Assembly: GCA_046723355.1 (NCBI GenBank)
Contig: JBKOUJ010000021.1
Coordinates: forward strand, 1 to 12,557
Source: 13-2-20CM-68-14 sp046723355
Lineage (GTDB): Bacteria > Actinomycetota > Thermoleophilia > Gaiellales > Gaiellaceae
Length of the DNA stretch: 12,557 nucleotides
Direction of reading: 5' to 3'
In this document: positions 5,906 to 11,220 of the stretch, piece by piece
Layout of the letters: every line of letters starts with the position of its first letter
Position numbering within the stretch: position 1 is the first letter of the stretch
Position numbers and translations under genes: made by a program
Notes under the pieces: generated by a model
Seen by the model: the letters and a program-made list of their open reading frames with translations, nothing else
The model's database searches: none
Told to the model about the DNA's origin: nothing

Positions 5906-6496
5906 CTACTGCGTGTCCGAGCGGCCCGCCGGGGCAACCTCGGCGTCGAAGAGCCCTGCCTCGTGGGCGAGCACGACCGCCTGGACGCGGTCGCGCAGAT
6001 CCAGCTTCTGGAGGATGTGCGTGATGTGCGTCTTCACGGTCGTTTCGCTGATGTAGAGCTCCTGGCCGATCTCGGCGTTCGACAGGCCGCGCGCGATCAG
6101 CCGGAAAACGTCCAGCTCGCGCTCGGTCAGCTCGTCGAGCTGCGCAGGTCGCTCGGGCCGCGGAACCCGTGAGAACTGCTCGATCACGCGCTTCGTGATC
6201 GCGGGAGAGAGAAGCGCTTCTCCGGAGGCGACGATGCGAATCGCGGCGAGCAGCTGCTCGGGCGGGTCGTCCTTCAGCACAAATCCGCTTGCCCCCGCGC
6301 GAAGCGCCTCTTAGACATACTCGTCCAGATCGAACGTCGTCAGGATGAGGATCCGCGCCTTGTCGTCCGCTGCGAGGATCCGGCGAGTCGCCTGCAGGCC
6401 GTCCATCTCGGGCATGCGAATGTCCATCAGCACGACCGATGGGTTGAAGCGCGCGGCCTTGTCGACCGCTTCGCGCCCGTCGCTCGCCTCGGCGAC
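5906..6496 (-). pseudogene. Broken NarL/FixJ (LuxR-type) response regulator
   Basis: The receiver domain reads from VAEASDGREAV through the phospho-acceptor region LMDIRMPEMDG, the switch threonine in ILTTFD, and the conserved lysine in FVLKDD. The LuxR helix-turn-helix follows, LTERELDVFRLIARGLSNAE with VKTHI. Two lesions are visible. First, DLDEYV is followed by TAA (6311-6313) and then EALRAGASG in the same frame; homologues have Tyr there, so one base (TAT/TAC to TAA) explains it. Second, homology stops at V (6494-6496), so the N-terminal strand with its acidic pair and first helix (about 30 residues) is absent, replaced by a 14-bp-arm hairpin. A GTG at 6280 could restart a product of the DNA-binding half. 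A sequencing error could explain the stop but not the missing N-terminus. No sensor kinase is adjacent. Confidence 0.8.
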
Positions 6497-6497
6497 G

Positions 6498-6529
6498 GAT
6501 CCCGGCCGCGGTTCGCCGCGGCCGGGATC
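6498..6529. repeat. Perfect 14-bp-arm hairpin with TTCG loop at the pseudogene junction
   Basis: GATCCCGGCCGCGG (6498-6511) and its exact complement CCGCGGCCGGGATC (6516-6529) flank the tetraloop TTCG. The stem is almost all G/C and would be very stable in RNA or single-stranded DNA. No T-run follows on either strand, and no gene ends here. A T-less terminator, or a deletion or rearrangement scar, are both possible. Confidence 0.7.
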
Positions 6530-6531
6530 GT

Positions 6532-6561
6532 CTGACGCGAACGATGAGTCTCGCCTACGCT
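6532..6561 (+). promoter_or_regulatory. Candidate promoter of the VOC gene
   Basis: CTGACG (6532-6537, 4/6 match to TTGACA), 18-base spacer, TACGCT (6556-6561, TANNNT). Transcription would start near 6568, about 40 bases before the GTG. It begins just outside the hairpin. Confidence 0.35.
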
Positions 6562-6594
6562 CGCGGTCCAACCGGAGAGACCACCGTCCGACGA

Positions 6595-6600
6595 GAGGAG
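6595..6600 (+). promoter_or_regulatory. Shine-Dalgarno site fixing the VOC start
   Basis: GAGGAG lies 6 bases before the GTG at 6607. It favours that start over the ATG at 6544, whose extra 21 residues resemble no family sequence. Confidence 0.65.
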
Positions 6601-6606
6601 CGAAAG

Positions 6607-7101
6607 GTGAAGCAGATCACTCCATTCCTGTGGTTCGACAAGGAGGCGGAGGAGGCGGCGAACTTCTACGTCTCCGTGTTTCCGAACTCGAAGCTCGGCG
6701 CCATTGCCCGCTACGGAGAGGCCGGGCCCGGCGAGGCGGGCACGGTCATGACGGTTGATTTCGAGCTGAACGGCCAGCGGTTCGTCGCGTTGAACGGCGG
6801 CCCGGAGTTCAAGTTCACCGAGGCTGTCTCGTTCGTGATCAGCTGCGAGACCCAGGACGAGGTCGACGACTACTGGACAAAGCTCTCCGAGGGCGGGGAG
6901 GAGGGTCCGTGCGGCTGGCTCAAGGACAGGTACGGGCTGTCCTGGCAGGTCGTCCCCACCGTCCTGATCGAGCTCCTGAACGATCCCGATCGCGCGAAAG
7001 CGCAGCGCGTGATGAGCGCGATGCTGCAGATGGGCAAGATCGAGATCGAGCCGCTGCGGCGGGCCTACGAAGCCGAGGAGCAGCCGGCGGCCACTACTTG
7101 A
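6607..7101 (+). CDS. VOC family protein, PhnB/3-dmu-9_3-mt-like
   Basis: A 164-residue protein of the glyoxalase/bleomycin-resistance superfamily, in the subgroup once named after 3-demethylubiquinone methyltransferase. Signatures: ITPFLWFDKEAEEAANFYVS at 4-23, FPNSKLG, the central FVALNGGPEFKFTEAVSFVI (59-78), and the block EGGEEGPCGWLKDRYGLSWQ at 95-114. The paired beta-alpha-beta-beta-beta modules build a dimeric binding cavity. Most members of this subgroup have no assigned reaction, and the old methyltransferase label is not supported. The GTG start is preceded by GAGGAG. The TGA overlaps the convergent membrane-protein gene by 8 bases. Confidence 0.9.
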   Translation: MKQITPFLWFDKEAEEAANFYVSVFPNSKLGAIARYGEAGPGEAGTVMTVDFELNGQRFVALNGGPEFKFTEAVSFVISCETQDEVDDYWTKLSEGGEEGPCGWLKDRYGLSWQVVPTVLIELLNDPDRAKAQRVMSAMLQMGKIEIEPLRRAYEAEEQPAATT

Positions 7102-7780
7102 AGATGTTGACCGCCCGGGCCGCGACGAGGAGGATCGTCACCGCCGAGATCGCCGATTCGGAGAGCATCAGTAGCTTCGCCCACCGCGTGAGCGGCATCG
7201 CGTCGGTGGGGCTGAACGCGATCGAGTTCGTGAACGAGACGTACATGTAGTCCCATAGCTCCGGCGTCCAGTGCGGCCGTGCGAGCTGCGGGTTCTCCAT
7301 CTGCGGAAACTGGAAGTCCGGAAGCGGCGGGTTGGCGCCCACCCTGGTGACCGGCCCGCCGCGGTCGAAAGTCCAGAACCAGAGTCCGTAGGCGACGACG
7401 TTCGTCGCCCAGACCGTGACGGCCTTGAGCAGCAGCTGCGCCCCGCTCTTCTCCTGGCCGCGGACGAGCGAGGCGATCACGGCCACGACGAGCAAGGCGT
7501 TCGCAAGGCTCACGACGCCGAGGACCACGATTTCGACCGTGCGGCGAATCCCCAGCTGCACAAGGCGTCGGTGAGGCCGGCTCCAAGACAGCAGCACGAA
7601 GAGGACCGTTTCGGGCACGACCGGGATGAGCCAGACCCACCACGGGAAGTCCCAGGTCTTCCAGTCCTCCATGAGGCTGACGATCGCCAGGAGGAGCTGG
7701 ATGGCGATGACAATCGCGAGCGCCGGCGACGCCTCCCAACGGGATTCGCGCTCTTCCTCCCGCAGCTCGTCTGCCGACAT
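7094..7780 (-). CDS. Five-helix membrane protein with a channel-like terminal segment (DUF1345-like)
   Basis: 228 residues: a charged N-terminus (SADELREEERESRW), hydrophobic helices near 20-37, 46-65, 81-106 and 115-138, a hydrophilic proline-rich loop (139-170), then WDYMYVSFTNSIAFSPTDAM (175-195) and a last helix ending AARAVNIF. The layout of a re-entrant-like segment before a last helix recalls two-helix ion-channel pores and DUF1345 proteins, but the potassium selectivity motif (T-x-G-Y-G) is replaced by TNSIAFSPTD. A channel role is therefore unproven. ATG 7780 has no clear ribosome site. It lies 33 bases downstream of the MarR gene on the same strand and may be co-transcribed with it. 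Confidence 0.75.
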   Translation of the reverse strand: MSADELREEERESRWEASPALAIVIAIQLLLAIVSLMEDWKTWDFPWWVWLIPVVPETVLFVLLSWSRPHRRLVQLGIRRTVEIVVLGVVSLANALLVVAVIASLVRGQEKSGAQLLLKAVTVWATNVVAYGLWFWTFDRGGPVTRVGANPPLPDFQFPQMENPQLARPHWTPELWDYMYVSFTNSIAFSPTDAMPLTRWAKLLMLSESAISAVTILLVAARAVNIFK

Positions 7781-7813
7781 CGTGCGGATTTTGCGCCGCG
7801 CGACGCCTGCGCG

Positions 7814-8296
7814 CTAACCCGGTGAGCAGGAGTCGTCCGCCCCGGCCACGCCCGGCAGCTTGCCGAGGATCTCGGTGACGGACTCGATCTCCTCGTCCGC
7901 GAAGTGCTCTCCGAAGAGCGCGCGGATCGAGGCGTCGTGGCCCTTGGCGGCGGCATGGAGCTTCTCGCGGCCGGCCTCCGTCAACTGCGCATAGGTGACG
8001 CGCAGGTCGGTCGAGCACGCCGCGCGCTCCACGAACCCAGCCTCCTCGAGCCCCTGGAGCAGGCGTGTGATCCCCGACGGGGTGAGCATCAGGCTGCGCG
8101 CGAGCTCGACGCGCTTCATCTGTCCGCCCTCGGCGTGCGAGAGGACGAGAAGTGCCTCGTAGTCCTTGAGCGTGAGGCCGTGGCGTTCCTGAAGCACCGC
8201 GCTCAGCACGCGCGTCGTCGTCGCGTAGGCACGCAGGAGCCTCGTCCAGGCGCGGACGGCGGGGTCAACCTGTTGCTCAGTCAAAATTTGCGCCAT
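7814..8296 (-). CDS. MarR family transcriptional regulator
   Basis: A 160-residue winged-helix dimeric regulator. Dimerisation helix about 12-35; wHTH about 38-108, with GLTLKDYEALLVLSHAEGGQ, recognition helix LTPSGITRLLQGLEEAGFVE and wing RAACSTDLRVTYAQLTEAGR. MarR proteins usually repress a divergent or adjacent operon and release DNA on binding phenolics or on thiol oxidation. C94 in the wing and C157 near the C-terminus are the only cysteines, so thiol sensing is possible but untested. I chose ATG 8296; the frame extends one codon to a TTG at 8299. A TTGAGT-17-GATATT promoter places the transcript start at about that ATG, so the mRNA is probably leaderless. It diverges from the YceI-reductase genes and shares an operator with them. 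Confidence 0.93.
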   Translation of the reverse strand: MAQILTEQQVDPAVRAWTRLLRAYATTTRVLSAVLQERHGLTLKDYEALLVLSHAEGGQMKRVELARSLMLTPSGITRLLQGLEEAGFVERAACSTDLRVTYAQLTEAGREKLHAAAKGHDASIRALFGEHFADEEIESVTEILGKLPGVAGADDSCSPG

Positions 8297-8301
8297 CAAG
8301 G

Positions 8302-8330
8302 AATATCCGTTAGAGTGTTTGCGTACTCAA
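8302..8330 (-). promoter_or_regulatory. Promoter of the MarR gene (leaderless)
   Basis: On the - strand, TTGAGT (8325-8330) is separated by 17 bases from GATATT (8302-8307), and the ATG follows 5 bases later. The -35 lies inside the candidate operator, which would give autorepression. Confidence 0.5.
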
Positions 8331-8336
8331 TAGTAC
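8319..8336. promoter_or_regulatory. Candidate MarR operator
   Basis: Two overlapping dyads: TTGCGTACTCAA (8319-8330; halves match 5 of 6, centred on GTAC) and GTACTCAATAGTAC (8323-8336; perfect 5-bp arms around CAAT). The position between divergent marR and yceI-type genes, over the MarR -35, is what a MarR dimer site should show. Which dyad is bound cannot be told from sequence. Confidence 0.55.
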
Positions 8337-8347
8337 ACCACGCAATG

Positions 8348-8354
8348 AAAGGAG
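8348..8354 (+). promoter_or_regulatory. Shine-Dalgarno site deciding the YceI start
   Basis: AAAGGAG is 11 bases before ATG 8366. It sits inside the first codons of the alternative start, ATG 8345, and so argues for 8366. Confidence 0.5.
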
Positions 8355-8365
8355 CCAAATCTCCC

Positions 8366-8923
8366 ATGAGCAGTCAGATCCTGATCATCGCCCCGGCCGG
8401 CACGTGGGCCCTCGACCCCGTTCACTCGAGCGTCGGCTTCGAGGTGCCGTACCTGGCCGGCACCTTCAAGGGCGAGTTCCACGACATCGGCGCTGGGCTT
8501 ACCGTCGCGGACGAGCGCGCCTCGCTCGAGGGCTCGGCCGAGGTCGCCAGCGTCGACGTCAAGGACGAGAACCTCGCGGCGCATCTCCAGTCGCCGGACT
8601 TCTTCGACGCCGAGCGGTACCCCGAGCTGCGCTTCACCGCGGACGAGATCAGGCTCGACGGCGACGGCAACGTCTCGGTCGACGGCGAGCTGACGATCAA
8701 GGGCGTCACCAAGCCCGTCGCCGTGACCGGGACCGTGACCGCTCCGATCGCTGATGCGTGGGGGAACGATCGCATCGGCCTCAACCTCTCCGCCACCGTA
8801 GACCGCACCGACTTCGGCGTCAGCTGGAACAACCCCCTTCCGAGCGGCGAGCCCTCGCTGGCGAACGACGTCACCATCCTCGCCGACCTCCAGTTCGTGA
8901 AGGCGGGGAGCGGGACCGACTAA
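8366..8923 (+). CDS. YceI family protein, cytoplasmic form
   Basis: A 185-residue lipocalin-like beta barrel. Family hallmarks: GTWALDPVHSSVGFEVPYLA near 12-31, FKGEF, VDVKDENLAAHLQSPDFFDA, YPELRFTADEI, the strand pair VDGELTIKGVTKPVAV, and the end region VDRTDFGVSWNNPLPSG. YceI barrels bind isoprenoid or polar-lipid ligands and are linked to stress responses. E. coli YceI is periplasmic, but no signal peptide is visible here, so this copy is likely cytosolic. ATG 8366 is chosen because AAAGGAG precedes it; ATG 8345 is the alternative. Its TAA overlaps the next ATG (TAATG). It is the first gene of a four-gene run opposite marR. Confidence 0.93.
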   Translation: MSSQILIIAPAGTWALDPVHSSVGFEVPYLAGTFKGEFHDIGAGLTVADERASLEGSAEVASVDVKDENLAAHLQSPDFFDAERYPELRFTADEIRLDGDGNVSVDGELTIKGVTKPVAVTGTVTAPIADAWGNDRIGLNLSATVDRTDFGVSWNNPLPSGEPSLANDVTILADLQFVKAGSGTD

Positions 8924-9480
8924 TGACCCGCGTCCTGGGAATCTCCGGCAGCCTCCGCCGCGACTCGCACAACACGAGCCTGCTGCGCGCCGCGGCGGAG
9001 GCCGCCGGCCCGGACCTCGACCTCTACGAGGGGCTCAAGGACGTGCCCCCGTACGACGAGGACGACGACGTGCATCCGCGTCCTGCCGCCGTCGCGCGTC
9101 TCAACGCGGCGATCCAGGAGGCCGACGCGGTGCTCTTCTCGACGCCCGAGTACAACTCGTCGATTCCGGGGCAGCTGAAGAACGCCATCGACTGGATCTC
9201 GCGCCCGTTCGCGACGAACGCCCTCAGGAACAAGCCCGTCGCGGTCGTCGGCGCCAGCACCGGCGGCTTCGGCGCCGTCTGGGCGCAGGCCGAGCTCCGG
9301 AAGGTGCTCTCCGCGCTCGGCGCGCGGGTTCTCGACGTCGAGCTTCCGGTCCCGCACGCCCACACGCGTTTCGACCAGGGCGACCTCACCGACGACGAGG
9401 TTCGCACCGCGCTCACCGAGGTTCTGGAAACGCTCGCGGACGAGGTCCGGGAGCGCGAGGCAGCGAAGGCCGTCGCCTGA
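8923..9480 (+). CDS. NADPH-dependent FMN reductase (flavodoxin-like)
   Basis: A 185-residue flavodoxin-fold oxidoreductase. The flavin-phosphate loop GSLRRDSHNTSLL is at 9-21, the second FMN contact TPEYNSSIPGQLKNAIDW at 74-91, and GASTGGFGA at 110-118. Relatives (chromate, azo and quinone reductases) use NAD(P)H to reduce FMN, quinones, azo dyes or chromate, often in two-electron detoxification. The substrate is not predictable. The start overlaps the YceI stop and its own TGA overlaps the next start (TGATG), so translation is coupled on both sides. Pairing with MarR suggests induction by electrophiles or oxidants. Confidence 0.93.
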   Translation: MTRVLGISGSLRRDSHNTSLLRAAAEAAGPDLDLYEGLKDVPPYDEDDDVHPRPAAVARLNAAIQEADAVLFSTPEYNSSIPGQLKNAIDWISRPFATNALRNKPVAVVGASTGGFGAVWAQAELRKVLSALGARVLDVELPVPHAHTRFDQGDLTDDEVRTALTEVLETLADEVREREAAKAVA

Positions 9481-10442
9481 TGCGCGTCGACGCGTCGGCA
9501 ACGACGATCACGTGGCTTCCATTCGAGGCGCTCGACCGGCTCAAGGCCGTTCCGCTCGAGCTCGCCGTCGCGCACTACGACGAGCCGCCGCCGGAGGTCG
9601 TCCCTGACCTGGACGAGCTCCGACTGCGGGACGCGTTCCGCGAGGCGAACGAACTGACGGCGTGGATCGAGGTCGACGGCGGCGAGATCGTCGACTACGG
9701 CCAGAGCGGCCGGAGCCTCGCCGGCGAGGGCCCGGAGCTCGAGACCCGTCAGCTCTCCTTCGCGGCCGTCGAGTTTCCGGTCATCCAGCCCGAGCCGGAG
9801 CTCGGCGAGGGCTGGGCCCGCTTCACCCAAACGGTCGGCGGGCGCATCGGCCTTCCGGCACCGCGGCCGGTCGTCGGCCGGCCCTACTTCCACATCGGCG
9901 CCGTCTCCGCCTGGACGACGGTCGAGCTGCTGATTCGCGCCGACGGCACAAGTGAGTCCAGGCTCGTTGCCGCGAGCCCGTTCCCCCGGCACTCGCTCTA
10001 CGGCGCCGATGGCGGCCTGCACGGTGTCTTCGGGGCGCTCGAGCTTGAGTTCGAAGAAGGGACGCCTTGGGGCGACGGCGAGACGCCGGCCTTTGCGGCC
10101 GCGGTCGAGTCGGCGCTCGAGCGCAGGTTGGCCGCGACGATCCTGCGCGCGGGCGCGAAGCTCGTCCGACGCCGTGTTCCGCGCGGCGAGGCGCTCGTCG
10201 AGCAGGGGCAGCCAGGTGACGAGCTCTTCGTGCTGCTCGATGGAGTGCTCGACGTCGACGTCGACGGCGAGATCGTCGCGCAGGTGGGTTCGGGAGCGAT
10301 CCTGGGCGAGAAAGCGGTGCTGGGAGAGGGGCTCCGAACCGCGACCCTGCGCGCGGTCCGCTCGTCGCGGGTCGCGGTGATCCGTGGCAACGAGATCGGC
10401 AGGCCGCAGCTGGCCGAGATCTCGGCCTCGCGGGTGCGCTAG
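9480..10442 (+). CDS. Uncharacterised N-terminal region fused to a C-terminal cyclic-nucleotide-binding domain, 320 aa
   Basis: Residues about 1-215 form an unassigned region with a strand-rich pattern and recurring blocks: ITWLPFEALDRL, AHYDEPPPEVVPDLDELRLR, GWARFTQTVGGRIGLPAPRP and ASPFPRHSLYG. Residues about 225-305 are a cNMP-binding barrel, VPRGEALVEQGQPGDELFVL then LDGVLDVDVDGEIVAQVGSG. Its phosphate-binding cassette GEKAVLGEGLRTATL keeps G276, E277 and R286-T287-A288-T289, residues that hold the sugar-phosphate of cAMP/cGMP in CRP-like proteins. No helix-turn-helix follows, so it is not a CRP-type transcription factor. Start ATG overlaps the reductase stop, making it part of the same operon. 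A cAMP-gated partner or regulator of the redox enzymes is my inference. Confidence 0.82.
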   Translation: MRVDASATTITWLPFEALDRLKAVPLELAVAHYDEPPPEVVPDLDELRLRDAFREANELTAWIEVDGGEIVDYGQSGRSLAGEGPELETRQLSFAAVEFPVIQPEPELGEGWARFTQTVGGRIGLPAPRPVVGRPYFHIGAVSAWTTVELLIRADGTSESRLVAASPFPRHSLYGADGGLHGVFGALELEFEEGTPWGDGETPAFAAAVESALERRLAATILRAGAKLVRRRVPRGEALVEQGQPGDELFVLLDGVLDVDVDGEIVAQVGSGAILGEKAVLGEGLRTATLRAVRSSRVAVIRGNEIGRPQLAEISASRVR

Positions 10443-10455
10443 GTTTCCGCGCCGC

Positions 10456-11220
10456 ATGGCGATCCCGCGCACGATCACGCTCGGCGACGTCGAGGTGCCG
10501 CGGATCGGGCTCGGCACGAACCGCCTGGCTCACACCGGGGAGAACGACACGTTCATACGCGAGGCCGTCGGAGCGGGCCTGCGCCACATCGATACGGCAC
10601 ACACGTACGTCCGCGGACAGAGCGAGACCACGATCGGCGAGGCGCTCCGGTCGCCCCGCGACGGAGTGGTCATCGCGACGAAAGGCGGCTGGGACTCCGG
10701 TCGGCCGGAGGCGATCCGCGAGCAGATCGAGGAGAGCCTGCGCCGGCTGCGGACAGATGCGATCGATCTCTACTACTTGCACCGGCCCGACCCCGAGACG
10801 CCGCTCGAGGAGAGCCTCGGGCCGATCAAGGAAGCCCGGGACGCCGGCAGGATCCGCCACGTCGGGCTTTCCTCGGTCAGCGCCGAGCAGATCGAACGGG
10901 GCCGGCAGGTCGTGCCTGTGGCCGCCGTCCAGAATCACTACAACCTCGCGGAGCGCAAGTGGGAGGACGTGGTCGACCACTGCGAGCGCGAGGGGATCGT
11001 TTTCGTTCCGTTCTTCCCGCTCCGCGGCGACCGCCCCGAGGTCGACGAGATCGCCAAGCGGCGCGGGCACTCGGCCGTACAGGTCAAGCTCGCCTGGCTG
11101 CTGCGGCGCTCGCCGGCGATGCTCCCCATCCCCGGCACGCGCTCGCTCGAGCACCTGCGCGAGAATCTCGACGCGCTCGAGATCGAGCTGAGCGACGCCG
11201 AGTTCGAGGCGCTGCGCTAG
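10456..11220 (+). CDS. Aldo/keto reductase
   Basis: A 254-residue NADPH-dependent (beta/alpha)8-barrel reductase of aldehydes and ketones. The catalytic tetrad is visible: D46 and Y51 in HIDTAHTY, K76 in ATKGG, H109 in DLYYLHRPD. The cofactor end is marked by LPIPGTRSLEHLRENLDALE. The protein is shorter than the usual 280-330 residues but complete from the first strand (ITLGDVEVPRIGLGTN) to the final helix. ATG 10456 follows the upstream stop by 13 bases with no Shine-Dalgarno site, so it is probably read by coupling as the last gene of the YceI operon. Its TAG shares bases with the stop of the convergent MFS gene. Substrate unknown. Confidence 0.93.
   Translation: MAIPRTITLGDVEVPRIGLGTNRLAHTGENDTFIREAVGAGLRHIDTAHTYVRGQSETTIGEALRSPRDGVVIATKGGWDSGRPEAIREQIEESLRRLRTDAIDLYYLHRPDPETPLEESLGPIKEARDAGRIRHVGLSSVSAEQIERGRQVVPVAAVQNHYNLAERKWEDVVDHCEREGIVFVPFFPLRGDRPEVDEIAKRRGHSAVQVKLAWLLRRSPAMLPIPGTRSLEHLRENLDALEIELSDAEFEALR

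Noticed and set aside
6497..6529. Cloning linker or vector contamination at the hairpin (GGATCC, CGGCCG and CCGCGG run together)
   Set aside because: No vector-like sequence on either side, and such G/C palindromes arise easily in this base composition. Kept as a hairpin instead.
6311..6571. Separate gene for the upstream part of the response regulator, starting near 6571
   Set aside because: The only start would be a TTG without a ribosome site, and the first 25 residues are encoded by the hairpin and the VOC promoter. Treated as part of the pseudogene.
7904..8365. 5' extension of the YceI frame by over 150 codons
   Set aside because: It runs through the MarR gene on the other strand and the divergent promoter. 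YceI homology and the ribosome site place the start at 8366.
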